DNA of 64,000 bases. Origin: Chionoecetes opilio. Taxonomy: Eukaryota > Arthropoda > Malacostraca > Decapoda > Majidae. Position numbers and translations under genes: made by a program. The notes beneath the pieces were generated by a model. It was not told the origin of the DNA and ran no database searches. It worked only from the letters and a program-made list of their open reading frames with translations. Numbering within the stretch: position 1 is the stretch's first letter; each line of letters starts with the position of its first letter. The DNA lies in the NCBI GenBank assembly GCA_016584305.1, contig JACEEZ010020072.1:152182-216181 (forward strand), read 5' to 3'. Positions 10,996-22,676 of the stretch are shown in pieces.

Positions 10996-11452
10996 CAAAG
11001 ACCCTACACGCAAGATAGGAAAGCAGGTGTTTCGGAGTGTGCTGTCCATTGGGTGAAATGCTTGGACATCCGCTATGTGGCAGCACCGGCGCTCGTTGTT
11101 TTATTGTACATATATTAGTTGTCAGTTTTATGAAACTTATGGTTTCGTGGTGTAGTGGGTAGCGCTCCTAGCTGCGGCTATGCGGGCCCGGGTTCAATTC
11201 CCACCTACTAGTAGTATGACTGTATTTCAGGATATAATATTTTCATGTCTGATTGTGTATGTGTTGTGTGTGTGTGTGCTAAAAATGCGTAGAACATTAA
11301 TCTTGATTGATGTCAGGGGAGGTAATAATTGGATTTAAATACGTCTAAATCAACAGTTACATTGGACGACAACAGATGGCGCTCCTGTTAGACATCACAA
11401 ATTATGCTTAGGCTAGGGCCTCAGCTTTCCTATCTTGCGTGTAGGGTCTTTG
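10996..11452. mobile_element. hAT-like MITE nested in the 10.3-kb transposon
   Basis: The terminal inverted repeats are CAAAGACCCTACACGCAAGA and its inverse, extending about 29 bp. Flanks CTAGTGTA and ACAGTGTA match at six of eight bases, as an aged 8-bp hAT duplication would. Removing it brings GTCTAGTGTA next to TCACGCG, the arrangement seen in the sister transposon near 23110. Confidence 0.75.
11141..11215 (+). mobile_element. tRNA-like SINE head inside the MITE
   Basis: TTCGTGGTGTAGTGGGTAGC is a good box A region and CCGGGTTCAATTCCC a good box B, about 50 bp apart. It lacks a convincing full cloverleaf and is followed by a GT-rich stretch, so I call it SINE-derived and not a tRNA gene. 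Confidence 0.55.
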
Positions 11453-11477
11453 ACAGTGTATCACGCGGCGTCCCCAA

Positions 11478-12246
11478 GAGGGAGGTCCCGAAGATACGAG
11501 CAGTTAGGTTCCACCTGGCATACTCGTAAAGCGAAATCTCGTATAACGAAACACATAACTAATGGTAAAATATAGGTTTGGTTCCAGGACCCCATCAATT
11601 AAAAAAAAAAAAAAAAAAAAAAATTCAAGCTAAAATAAACTATAGCAAACACAACAAACACACAGCGTCTATATTACCCACACTGTACTACCTATTTTGT
11701 AGAAAAAGCATTCTGAAAGAGAAAATAGCACACAAAATAACATAACTGCACATTAATTAAACATAAAACATGCATAACAAGCAAAAAAGACGTTGTAATG
11801 TAGGGGACGCCGCGTGATACAAGAGAAGGTAGTATAGTGGTCCCAAGGTTGGGGCCGCACACCTTCTAATTAACCCTAAAGGTCAGGCCGCGCCATATGC
11901 TTAATTACCCTTCAGGTCACGCCTTGCTAGGGGTGACCTGACTGCGGTCCCAAGGTTTGGGCCACACACCTGCTAATTACCCATAAATGTCAGGCCGCGC
12001 CATATGCTTAATTACCCTTCAGGTCACGGCTTGCTAGGGGTGACCTCACTGGGGTCAACCAAATCCCCCTTTGTCCAGCCCAGGAGTGGTAGGGCACGCA
12101 TTTTGAACTTGATAATTTTACTCACCCCAGTTTGAATGTCGTATAATTGGATTTTCGATCTCGTATATTGAAAATAGACCCTAATTTACACCTCTCGTAT
12201 CATCGGATTCTCGTATACCGAATGCTCGTATAACGGTACCTCCCTG
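11478..12246. mobile_element. Inverted, internally deleted copy of the GGGAGGTCCCG transposon
   Basis: Read on the minus strand from 12246 it begins CAGGGAGGTACCGTTATACG and proceeds through CAAACTGGGGTGAGTAAAAT to ...GGGACCTCCCTC at 11478. It lacks most of the internal region present in the outer copy. Outer sequence resumes at once after it (CAACGTCTTTGTTGC), showing that it inserted into the outer element. Confidence 0.8.
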
Positions 12247-12546
12247 TACAACGTCTTTGTTGCTTGTATGTATTGTGCCTTGTGAGTCAATTTTAGTGAT
12301 TTGCTGGTTTACTTAATGTGCTTATTGTGACTTATTTGTGCTCTGTCCTACTGTGCTGTCACACTATTAATTCACTGTGTTTTGTGTGGTGGTGTGGTGG
12401 TGCGGTGGTGGGGTATATAGAGCCCTATATTTGAGAGTTTGAGAGTTTGTTGTGTTTGCTATAGTTTATTTAAGCTTGAAAAACATGTCTTTTTTTTTCT
12501 TTTCTTTTTTTCTTTTAATTGATGGGGTCCTGGAACCAAACCTATA

Positions 12547-13200
12547 CACATAAACCTCGATTTCCCGGACTAATAGGGGGGAGCACTGGTCCGGGAACCG
12601 CAAAAGTCCGGGAATCGCAAGAAAAAAAAAAAAAGAAAAAAAAGTCCGATGCCATTACCCACCCCCGGACATTTATCCTACTCTAGTATTTACTGTCCGG
12701 CAACCGACAATATCAACTACCCCGCCGCGGACTTTTACGTCCGCTGAGCATGCAGCCACCTGGCGGGAGGCAGCAGAAAGTGTTCAATAGTCTCAAGAGA
12801 CGTTCCTGCACCAGGGGCAGTGGGGGTCAGGGGACTAACGGAGGCCGTGCAGGTGAACCGTGAGTGTCGTGTGCCCAAATGTAAACAAATACGACCGCTG
12901 AGCATGCTGCCACCTGGCGGGAGGCAGCAGAAAGTGTTCAATAGTCTCAGAAATGTTCTTGCACCAGGGGCAGTGGGAGTCAGGTGACTGACGGAGGCTG
13001 TGCAGGTGAACCATGAATGTTGTGTGCCCAAATGTAAACAATACGACCGCTGAGCATGCTGCCACCTGGCGGGAGGCGCGGACACTGACCAGGGGTGACA
13101 GGAGACGCTCGGACCGCCGGACAACTTGGTCAATTTACGAACAGGACCAGGCATTTCAACGAAAAAAAAGAAAAAAAAAGAAAAAAAAAAAAAAAAAAAA

Positions 13201-13233
<33 letters not shown>

Positions 13234-13334
13234 TAAAAAATAAAAAATAAAATAAAATTGTCCGAGACTGACATATCCCCGGACCTCGGATTTTGTCCGG
13301 CAAATCCGATATCCGGGAAATCGAGGTTTGTGTG
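12547..13334. mobile_element. TIR element (CACAYAAACCTCG) with exact TA duplication
   Basis: The ends are CACATAAACCTCGATTTCCC and the inverse GGGAAATCGAGGTTTGTGTG, with subterminal GTCCGG motifs. TA at 12545 and 13335 are the target duplication. The uninterrupted site CCTATATTTTACC is visible (inverted) in the inner copy near 11567-11580. It carries a poly-A run with (AAT)n at 13160-13250. Confidence 0.9.
12743..13075 (-). pseudogene. Tandem LINE ORF2 C-terminal fragment (about 2.3 copies)
   Basis: Units of about 145-150 bp repeat CGCTGAGCATGC, CCACCTGGCGGGAGGCAGCA and GTGCCCAAATGTAAACAA. On the minus strand each encodes LFTFGHTTFMVHLHSLRQSP, then CPWCKNISETIEHFLLPP. This resembles the GHT..H..R....C..C...ET..HFL..C motif near the C-terminus of many non-LTR retrotransposon ORF2 proteins. 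It was apparently captured and then tandemly amplified inside the TIR element. Confidence 0.65.
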
Positions 13335-13810
13335 TATTTTACCATTAGTTATGTGTTTCGTTATACGAGATTTCGCTTTACGAGTATGCCAGGTGGAACC
13401 TAACTGCTCGTATCTTCGGGACCTCCCTGTATTAGCATTAGCGCAAAGCCTTGTTGTAGGTACTGTTTAGACAATACAAACACAGCCTTCAGAACTGCCC
13501 CTGTGTAAAGTAGGAGCTCACCTTGATATGGTTGCATCACCTACACACCCACACCAAGGCAAGGAACTGCGAAGGCCCTACAAAGTTTACTTAGAAACCA
13601 GGATTCTTGCTCATCCCAATCCTCTGTATGACACCTCTGTCACAAGCATTTTGCCCTGCATACTTGACTACTCACACACACTGTATTCCAACTCGTTGAA
13701 GGAGATGAATTAAAAGGACGAAGGTGGAGGGTTGTAATATGAAAACGATGATCAAAGATGAAAACTAAGATTGATTCAAGGTATTAAGTGGTGTAACACA
13801 ACGATTAGTA

Positions 13811-13876
13811 CAGTAAAAGCCTTATAACTCGGCACTGTATAACTCGGAATTTGATATAACTCGGCATGGCAAAGAC

Positions 13877-13923
<47 letters not shown>

Positions 13924-14367
13924 CACCTAAGCCTATAGCAGTGTAGGCATTGAGCTCCATTGTGGATGGTAGGCCCTGGAGGCTCCCTCGAGTGCTTGGA
14001 TGGTTTGCCCTCGCCCGTTGTAGGCGCAGGTACGATTCTTATAGTGACGCCTGAGATTAGGAGGCTCCATGCCGCCCGCCTGTGTCCTCCCATGCACTCA
14101 AGTCGACTAGGGAAGTTAATGATCAGGGCATAGTGTCTGCAAGTAATCAAGTGCTCAATTTGATGTAAAATTAAGTTGTACAGTACAGCACTGTTACAAT
14201 ACAGTACGAGTTGTGGATTAGAAAGTGATAAAGTGATGATACCATGTTAAATGCGACAGAGTCCCCGCTACATCTACATCGTTACAACAAGGCTCCCCTC
14301 TCCTTGCATTACATGCCTTCTGCTACCCCGTTCATTGGTAAGTGTGTTTTTATGCTTTTTACAGTAC

Positions 14368-14425
<58 letters not shown>

Positions 14426-14516
14426 ATATCATAGGAGGACATTGCATAACTCGGCACATTGAATAACTCGGCAAGGGCCAGAGCCCCTATCGTGCCGAGT
14501 TATAAGGCTTTTACTG
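13811..14516. mobile_element. TIR element (CAGTAAAAGCCTTATAACTC)
   Basis: It begins after TA at 13809 and ends GAGTTATAAGGCTTTTACTG before TA at 14517. Subterminal AACTCGGCA motifs recur several times at both ends. It contains a SINE (13882-14125) and two long T-runs. No coding frame is preserved. Confidence 0.88.
13882..14125 (-). mobile_element. 5'-truncated SINE (same family as 18773-19127)
   Basis: On the minus strand it shares GACACAGGCGGGCGGCATGG, GTCACTATAAGAATC and GGGCCTACCATCC with the full copies and ends in a long poly-A (poly-T at 13881-13919). The tRNA-like head is missing. Confidence 0.8.
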
Positions 14517-14930
14517 TACTTTCACATTCAACTGTTAATTTTATGGCTAAATATATCATGTTGCGGAAGAAGTGAATGACTATGTATGAATCACTTTTAA
14601 GATGATGTAAAGGTATTGAGAGAGGCTCAGAAAAATAAATTATTGTTAAATTCTGTAAAAAGATATGAACATGATATATGAAAAGAATCAAAGATTGTGA
14701 ATGGAGTTGAAGGCAAATAAATGTGGGGTGATGGCAATGGGTAGAACAGTAATAGAGTTACAGGGAGGCATTCAATGAAACATTATTGTGTAAGAATTAC
14801 CAAAATATAAACTTATTCTGAATTAACTATTATGGGCAATTTATAATCAGAGAAACATATAAACAGAATCATTAAGGAAATATCCAGAAGGGATTAGAGA
14901 AAGTGGATACAGAAGAAGTCTCTAAGACAG

Positions 14931-16060
14931 TGATTCCCAACCTTTTCTGACTCGAGGCACCCTTGTCAAGCCTTTCAGAAATCCCCGCCACACTTGTTAG
15001 TAAATCTTGTTTGTCATTATTTTGTTTTTAACCCCTTTGTGGCCTGGCACATAATTTCCATTGTAATTTGACTACTGTTAGACGATTTTGATGAATATAA
15101 GCAATATTCTATAGATATGACCTGTTCAGTATCCTTGTCCACTAGCAAATTTGGTATACTAAGATACTTTTCGAAATATCATGGCTAACAGACAATTTAA
15201 TAGAGCAAATCAAAGATCTGAGCGTGAATAGGTTAAATTAAACGTCAATGTGACAACATTTTGTCCCTGGATAGTTTGAAATGGATAAAAACTCATCTTT
15301 ACTCTGATGTTGCTTTCATCAACATAAAATAAATGGCAATATAAAAAATAAAAAATTGTAATAGTAGTTAGAGCAGTTGCATATTTAATATACGAGTAAC
15401 GAGCACATTGATACAAGCGAAACAAACAAGCCACAATGGGCCATACACTTCTGCTCAATGTGAGACCTGTGATTGATGCGTGGAGCACAAACTCTTGATA
15501 TAATCAGGTCTAATTGCTGATAACGCCACTCGCATATCATCCTCAAAAGATTAGTCTATTTCTCGATTTGGATATATCTGTTGCCATGGGAGAGAATGCC
15601 TGCTTGCACAAATACGATGGGGAAAAAGGCAAAAGTAAATATGTGGCCTTTATTATTTTTCTGAATATTTTTCTGCCAAATTAGGCCACTCCTCCACTAG
15701 TCAACGCCAAAAAGTGGCCAATGTAACCTCATTCATCTCAAATGTGACTAATTTGAGTATTGAATTAGCAGCCATATCGATAAATTTCATAAACGTTCAA
15801 TAGCCGCGAAGTTCCCCAGCCCTGTCAACCAATTTGAAGAATGATACAATCCAATCAAGATTCTCCATAGCAAGAGAAGGCAATACCTGTGTACGCTTAT
15901 CCAAATGCTCTCTCAGTTCTCAGCCGTACAAACAGGATCAACTGATTTAAAAGGAATACTTTGAAAAATATCGGATAGATTATCTCTGCTCATGAAAACA
16001 ACAGATAAATTTAGGAAAGGCAGAGTCAGTCACACCCGCTCGATTTAACGTACTAAAAAG
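14931..16060 (-). pseudogene. hAT transposon remnant
   Basis: CAGTGATTCCCAACCTTTTC at 14931 is the typical hAT terminus (CAGNGNTTCCCAACCT). On the minus strand, broken frames at about 15550-15850 read MKFIDMAANSILKL, TFEMNEVTLATFW and LVEEWPNLAEKYSEK, similar to the region before the hAT dimerisation domain (FW..L..EYP.LA.KAL). Many stops and frame changes. The opposite terminus is not identified with certainty. Confidence 0.5.
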
Positions 16061-16804
16061 GGGAAGTGGTCCGTTAAGCCGATTGTCCGTTAGAGCGAGG
16101 GTATTATCTCAGGTGGTGAATAGTAGGGAAAACACAAGAAAAGTTGTGAAATTAATGAGACATACTCACAAACACAACCAACCATGTAGCTATGTTGGGA
16201 GGTAAACATGGACTGCGCTACATCAGGGACTGGTACAACCCTCGCCCACGACTGTTTCGGGACTGGTCTTAGGAGAGATAGTAAGCATCCAGCTCACTCA
16301 TTACGCGTGGTATGCTCTAAATATCATGATTCTACTAGGTGAAATGGTAGACATATAATTGCCTTTAATGCTATTATTCATACATATGAGTAAAGATTGA
16401 AGTACAAGCAAGGCGCTCAGCCATGCCTGGCAGTGCGCGGCCCGGCGCAGCAGCAGCATCTGAGACATTATAATCACCCCAAAATGAGATAAAAAGGAAG
16501 AAAAAGTCTCCGTAAAGTGATGAGTTATCCCTAAATGTTGGTGTTTTTCTCACCGTCTGGCTAGTGAAAGGTAAACAAATGATCAAAACTCAAAGGAAAA
16601 GAAAGAAAACTAAAGAAAGGGCTATAGAGTGGCAAAAGAGGTCAGGTGAAAATATGTCAAGCTTAAGTTCGAGCTTGACAGACCTACAAAGCGATCTTAA
16701 GCAGAAGAGGTCACAGGAACGGAAGAAGAACAAGCCAGACACAGGCCGTGGCTGTCAAAGGTATTGCTTATTATCATGACTATTGATCTTTATTAAATAT
16801 ATTA
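16061..16804. other. No confirmed gene; possible TIR fragment and a Lys-rich frame
   Basis: GTCCGTTAAGCC and GTCCGTTAGAGCG near 16070-16100 look like a half-element terminus of the GTCCGTTAAA type. A plus-strand frame at 16564-16779 is rich in Lys, Arg and Glu, with no family motif. Confidence 0.4.
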
Positions 16805-16950
16805 CAATAAACCCTCTCGTATTCGGACCCTCATTATTCGGACTTCGACATTATTCGGACCTCCTCCTTTTTTTTTTTTTTTTTTTTTTAAACTTTTAGG
16901 GTTTTTTTTTTTTTTTTTTTTTTTTTTTTGTTTTTAAGGGGTAGGTAGGG
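16805..16950. mobile_element. One end of a TIR element (CAATAAACCCTC...TTCGGACC)
   Basis: After TA, CAATAAACCCTCTCGTATTC and repeated ATTCGGAC motifs resemble the subterminal repeats of other TIR elements here. A long T-run follows and I could not find the opposite end. Confidence 0.5.
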
Positions 16951-17675
16951 TGTCATGATGTGAGTCAATGAGGTTAGAGGCCCAGGCAGCCAGGCAGAGC
17001 ATTTATGATCCATCACTGAGCATATATTTTGTATACTGTAATTGTGGTTTCTTTGTTGTGTCCAAATGCTGTATTGGCGAGTGATCTGAGGCCATTGAGC
17101 CTTGGACCCAGATCCAGCAATGGATGTTGTATCTCCAGCTAACACCGCTCTCTCCCACCCTATTATACTAACTGCCCTTTTTTTGGAGGGGAGTTTGATT
17201 TTTTAGGTTTTACTACCGTATCCAGCAAGCCTCTCTCGTTAGGTAGTTAACAGGTAGGAAGGTCCTGACTGGCTTGGACGAGCAGTGGCGGTCCTAGGCA
17301 TGGGCGACATGGGCAATCGCCCAGGGCGGCATCGTCGAGGGGGCGGCATGGAGTGTCAGATAAAATATATATATATATAAAATAATGATAACTATAATAA
17401 TAATAATAAAAAAATGATAATATTAAATACGTAATAATAGTATATAATAGCACTAGTAATATATGTCAGAGATAAGTTCATGGTTGTGAATTGTGTATAT
17501 AAAGATGTTTGCAACTATTGGCGGCAAATGGAGCGCATCACCGATCAGCTGATTGTGCGCAGAACTTTGGAGCAGCGTTTCCGGCTTCCTGCAGTCTCTT
17601 GCATTATTCCAGATTTAGTAGTATAATTTCTTAGTCTTAATTGACATTGTTGGGGGATGTGCAGCGCCAAAACAG

Positions 17676-17752
17676 ATGGATGAGAAAAGGTATAAGCCAT
17701 CAGGTGCCCAGTTTAGGAAAATATGAAAAGAGGAGGATCAACGCGAAAGAGA
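17676..17752 (+). pseudogene. hAT transposase N-terminal stub
   Basis: The frame reads MDEKRYKPSGAQFRKI, stop. In the shifted frame it continues KYEKRRINAKEI. KPSGAQ.RK is the usual start of ZMYM1-like hAT transposases. It is interrupted three bases after the shared frame by the TIR element that starts at 17755. Confidence 0.6.
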
Positions 17753-17754
17753 TA

Positions 17755-17853
17755 CAGTAAAACCCTTATAACTCGGCACGATAGGGATCTGGCCCTTGCC
17801 GAGTTATTCAATGTGCCGATTTATGCAATGTCCCTCCTCTGATATGGGTTATC

Positions 17854-17884
<31 letters not shown>

Positions 17885-19196
17885 TCAAAGCATAAAAACT
17901 ACACTTACCATGAACGGGTAGAATGTGCTGGATTGATATCAAAACTCAGCCACATAGCACGCACGGACGACCTGCACCCATCCTTGCCAGCCTTTCACTT
18001 TTCTGCAGGCTCAGCTCTTCTTTCATTCCCTTCCTGCTGCTGGATACACCCTTGCGTATGGATCTGAATCTTGATTACAGTCTGTTTGATGTAATTCCAA
18101 ACAACACGTAAAAATAGGTGGCAAAGTAAAGCAAAGGTCAGTACCAACCAAGCGCGTAGGCTGAGCCGTGTTTTTTTTTTGTCTCCCAGCAACGTCTTGG
18201 ATTACGAATCCGCAATCCAATAAACACTTGCTGAATGTGTGTTTATACTACTTTTGTGATAGTGTTTGCATGTTTTTGCATTGATTATTATTTCGCTCCT
18301 ACACTTGTTGTGTTTTTTAATGTAATAAGGCAGAAACCAATCCATTTTAATTTCGACAAAAAACGGAATTCGTACCAAGACTGTGCTTGGACGACATAAG
18401 CCGGCATCATCAGTGACAGACTACGCGCTGTTCCTGACTTTTTCTTTACTTTGGCCACGTACTTTTAACGTGATTTTGGGATTACATATACAGTACTGTA
18501 TTCAAGATGTCATTCCATCATCGCAGGGTGTCCTCCAGCATGAATGGAACTTCAATGAAATTGAGAGCCCTGAGCCTGCATGAAAGTCAACAGGAAAAAA
18601 TACTACTTTATGCGACTAAGGCTTTGCCGGAGTGTAAGCAAAGAGATGCGAGTTATAACAGCAATAGCTGAGATAGAACATTAGTTTTTTGCCGACTTTC
18701 TGTTTACATGTTCACACAGAGATAGGTTGTGAGGGCATGATATAACCCAGTGAAACCAGCGATGCACTCTAGGGGAGGCGGTAGCAGAGTGGTTAGCGTC
18801 ACCGAGTGGCGTTCTCGAAACCCTAGTTCGATCCCGAGTGAGACCCATAAATCCACTTGACATGCTTTCTCTGCACCATCGAGTGCCTAAGAACACCACA
18901 TGCCCTGTCCATTAACTCTACCTTCGACTGTGCGAGTACTGGGAGACACAGGGGGCGGCATGACCTCTAATTACAGGGTACACTATAAGAATCTTTCCTG
19001 CTGCGCCATCCAGCTGGAGAGGGCCACCATCACAGCCCTCGAGTGAGCCTCAGGGCCTACCATCCCACCCCTGAGATCACTGCCTACACGACGCTAAATG
19101 GCATAGATAAAAAAAAAAAAAAACAAAAAAAAAACTTTCTTTGCCTTCCGATTATATCAATTCCGGTTATACAGTGCGGTTATAAGGGTTTTACTG
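17755..19196. mobile_element. TIR element of the CAGTAAAA(G/C)CCTTATAAC family
   Basis: The left end CAGTAAAACCCTTATAACTC follows TA at 17753; the right end GGTTATAAGGGTTTTACTG precedes TA at 19197. The left subterminal part matches the right end of the 13811-14516 element (ACTCGGCACGATAGGG). It carries a full-length SINE at 18773-19127. No transposase motif could be confirmed. Confidence 0.8.
18773..19127 (+). mobile_element. tRNA-derived SINE, full length with poly-A tail
   Basis: The head GGCGGTAGCAGAGTGGTTAGC (box A) and CTAGTTCGATCCC (box B) is followed by a body with GACACAGGGGGCGGCATGAC and CACAGCCCTCGAGTGAGCCT. The tail is AGATAAAAAAAAAAAAAA. The same family occurs at 38528-38877 (minus) and, truncated, at 13882-14125 (minus). 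Confidence 0.88.
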
Positions 19197-19198
19197 TA

Positions 19199-19465
19199 AG
19201 GTATGCAGGCATATATGTCATCCATCTCAGTATGATATGTGATGCATAGTAAAATAGGCTAGTATTAACAAATTTTTTGTTAACTTGTGTTGGTTATGCT
19301 AACATGTGTTGATTAAAACACATAAGGCAAAGTAATCCGAGTAGCAGCTAGCATTGACCACACTTCAAACAGTTAGCAATCATCATTGCAATTTGCATGT
19401 GTGTGTGTGGAGTCTGCTACAGAACCATTACATACTTAATCAATCCATTACTGATTTGGGTGTTT
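19199..19465. other. Internal hAT segment without recognisable coding
   Basis: It lies between the nested TIR element and the LINE poly-T. AT-rich, no motif. Confidence 0.4.
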
Positions 19466-19472
19466 TTTTTTT

Positions 19473-19517
<45 letters not shown>

Positions 19518-22380
19518 TCACAAAGGACTGGCAAGGGCAAACAAAATGGGTAACACAAAGGCCCGCTTAAGTTGCCGGTCCCCATAAAGAAGACAGTAGG
19601 AGACTAAGAATAAAAAAGAGGGGTTGGGCCAATTTCGTTCGGGAGGTGCCTTGTTACGCTACTCTGAAAAGATTTAAGTCGTAGGAAGGTGGAAAATTGA
19701 AAACCAGGAAGATGTTTCCAGTCGTTTACCATGAAAGGAATGAAAGAGTAAGTACTGCTAGTTAAGTCTTTTGCATTAGGAAGATGGACAGAATAGAGGG
19801 ATGAGAATGAGTAAAGTCTTGTCAGCTAGGCGCGTGAGGGGGAGGCGGATGCAGTTAGCGAGTTCAGGAAGGCGATGAGCTGAAAATAACGTAGAAGAGA
19901 GCAAGAGAAGCAACATTGGTCGGTGATTTAAATGATTGAGACTCATTCAGAGGAGGGGAGTTGATGGAACGAAAAGCTTTTGACTCACCCCTTTTAGGAC
20001 GGAGCTGTATGAGTGATCCTCCCCAAACTGTGAGAACCTACTCATACATCGGCGGATAAAGGCCCCCTGTCGAAGCAACATTGGAGGGAGAAAAAAAAAG
20101 ATGCGACGCCACAGACACCTAACTTCTTATGAAGCTGTTTTAGGCAAGAGAATATATGTGAATTTCCCAGTTCAGATTTTTAGTACAAGGATGTCCTAGA
20201 AGTTCATTAGAAGAAGGAGACAGTTGAGTGTCATTGAAGAAGAGGGGATAGTTTATCTGGTAGGTTTGTCGAGTCTATAGGTGAAAGAATTGGGTTTTTC
20301 AGGCATGAACAAAACAAGGTTTGCTTGCCCCAATCAGAAATTATAGAAAGATCTAAGTTAGGCGCTCATTGGGCATCTCTCCGTAATCACTTAGTTCCTG
20401 TTGAGTTGGACTCTAATAAACGATGTTGAAAAATGCAGGTAGAATCATCCGTAGGAGTGGATAGGCTTGAGTTAGACTTAGAAGATCATTATGAATAATA
20501 GAAAGAGAGTGATGATAGGACATAACCCTGGGGAACACCACTATTGTAGATTGGGCGAAGAACACTGTCCGTCTACAGTATCTGCAATCGAACGTTTGAA
20601 AGGAACTTAGATGAAGTTACAGAGAGAATAATAGAAACGCGAATGAGGGTAGTTTTGGAATTAAAGATTTGTGCCAACTCTAATCAAAAGCTTTGATATG
20701 TCAAAGGGCAACAGCAAAAGTTTCATCATTCACCTGACACCCCTAAGGAGGATGACCAGATTCAGTTAGGAAAAGCTATCAGAATCGCCAGTAATCGGCC
20801 CTTTACGGAAACGTACTGACGATCGAGATCGGAGATTGTGAGCAGCTAGATGCTTAAGAATCTTCTTTTAAACTAATTAGATTAAAAAACTTAGACAGGC
20901 AGGAAGTCAAAGCTATAGGACGGTATTTTGAAAGGTTAGAACGGTCACAACCTTCTTAGACAGGTTGGATGTGAGCAACCTTCCAGCAAGATGAAAGTTG
21001 AATTAGATATATAGACAAAGAGCGAAAGTTTGACCAGGCAAGGTGCAACACAGAAGCACAGTTTTTTTTTTTTTTTTTTTTTTTTTTGAGAACAAATAAG
21101 AAGCGACTCCTCAGTTACCGTAGCCTTTCCGAGATCTAGCAGAAAGGGGAAAGAAACATCATTACAAGGATCTTAATGACAGGCTAATATAGTCAGAGGG
21201 TGGAGGAGAAGGAGGAACAAGCCCTTCATCAACCAAGTTGAATTTTTAGCAAAGGTTTGAGCAAGAGTTGCGCTTTAGAATAGATGAGACAGCTGTAGAG
21301 CCGCTGGGTGAAGCATGGAGGGAAGATGAAGAAGAAAAATTGTTAGAGCATGTTATTTGCAGATTCCAATTCAATCGAGAGGATTTGATTCAGAAAGTGT
21401 TGACTTTTCTATGAATGACAGAGTTTTTGGGTAAGTTGAATTAAAGATTTGGCATGATTATGGGCAGAAAGATATAGGGAATGAGTTTCAGGAATGATGC
21501 TTACAGTACCGTTTTGTGAGGCCACCTCTGTATCTCGAACAGCATGAGAACAAGCAAGTTAAACCAAGGGTTGACAGGAACTTTAAGGATTAGAGAAAGT
21601 GTGTGGAATGTACGCTCCATGCCAGAGACTATGACCTAAGTATGCGCTCTGCACAAGAGATGGGTCTTTGACATGGAACAGTAATCATTCCATGGGGGAA
21701 ATCATAGTAGTACTTACTTACTGCCTTAGTCTTTCGGTCTTCCGACTTACTGAGTTGAAGTGCCAGAAGCACCCCCGCTTAGTGGGTCCCGAGGCAAGCA
21801 CCGAGCGATAGGCCAAGTTACAGAAATAAGATTGTGCTCGGCGAACCCAACCTAGAGAATAGTTTTCACAGAGTAAGCGAATGGTTAGTAGTTAGGAAAA
21901 GATAAGAATGTTGGGCGTATCTCCAAGGCGGTCAGGAATATCGGGTAGGGTGCGCACCAGCTGCTCTAGTCTTGGAGGATAGAAAAGTTGTATGCTTGTT
22001 CACCAGGTTTGGTCCAGTGAAAGAATGATTATAGCCAAGCTGTGGTGAACAGTCAAGTCCCCAGAATGGAATTTCTGCTAAAGGAAACATGAGATGAGAT
22101 GTGCCCCTTTTGATTTTAAATAGTCGAAGAATTTTACATAGTTCAGAGAGTTAGGTGAGAGATATACACTCACAGATAAATTTAGTAGAGGAGTGACATT
22201 GAATTCTGACCAGATGGTAGAAAAATTTGGAGATTCAAGCCCGTGGGCACAAGAGGCATGATGTCATTGCGCACATACACGCAGCAGCCAGCTTTGGATT
22301 AGAAAATGAGAATAGAGACAGTAAGAGGAGACAGAAAAAGGTCGGCTGTCAGTGCTCACAGACAACTGGGTTTCGGTGAG
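19466..22380 (-). pseudogene. Degenerate non-LTR retrotransposon (LINE)
   Basis: The long T-run at 19466-19514 is its 3' poly-A tail. On the minus strand the C-terminal frame reads VNDWKHLPGFQFSTFLRLKS, then SSVTRHLPNEIGPTPLFFIL and GLCVTHFVCPCQSFVM. The reverse transcriptase motif NSGVPQGYVLS is visible near 20515-20550, and the remains of the catalytic box (DDSTCIFQ) near 20425-20450. Upstream, towards 22380, the sequence is too decayed to read an endonuclease. Frames are broken every few dozen codons, so it is not functional. Confidence 0.75.
21061..21087. repeat. Poly-T tract inside the LINE
   Basis: A run of about 27 T interrupts the LINE sequence; it may be the tail of a small later insertion or a simple expansion. 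Confidence 0.8.
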
Positions 22381-22676
22381 GAACCCAGTAGTTAGGATGA
22401 GGAGCCTTCTACAATTTCCTTCTCTCACAATTGTTATAATTCCTATCTACAGTAATTTGCTTATCTATTCTATTTGTGTGTATAAACGACAAATTTTTGT
22501 ATTTGTTTGTTTTCTCAGTGTTTTTATGCTTGTACATAACTTAAATTTAATTTCCATTATTTTGGTATTTATGTTGTATATTTATGGTTCTATATATATT
22601 ATATATACTTGTTGCATTATTTGAAATGCTACAGATTAAATTTTTTGGTTTCTAATATCTTTATAAAAAAATATTA

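Larger units (their letters stand above)
10328..13429. mobile_element. TIR DNA transposon (GGGAGGTCCCG family) with nested insertions
   Basis: It starts after TA at 10326 with CAGGGAGGTCCCGTTATACG and ends CTTCGGGACCTCCCTG before TA at 13430. A sister copy at 22677-24555 has the same ends and shares internal blocks such as CAAACTGGGGTGAGTAAAAT and CCCTCCCTTGTCCCTTACCT. This copy is split by a hAT-like MITE (10996-11452), an inverted copy of itself (11478-12246) and another TIR element (12547-13334). It has no intact transposase. TA target duplications and TIRs suggest the Tc1/mariner/pogo group, by inference. Confidence 0.85.

Noticed and set aside
12735..13274. 179-codon minus-strand frame
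   Set aside because: Starts in poly-Phe from a poly-A/AAT tract and continues into tandem LINE fragments; explained by the repeat.
16564..16779. Lys/Arg-rich plus-strand frame as a nuclear protein exon
   Set aside because: Composition follows A/G-rich DNA; no motif, no convincing splice sites on both sides.
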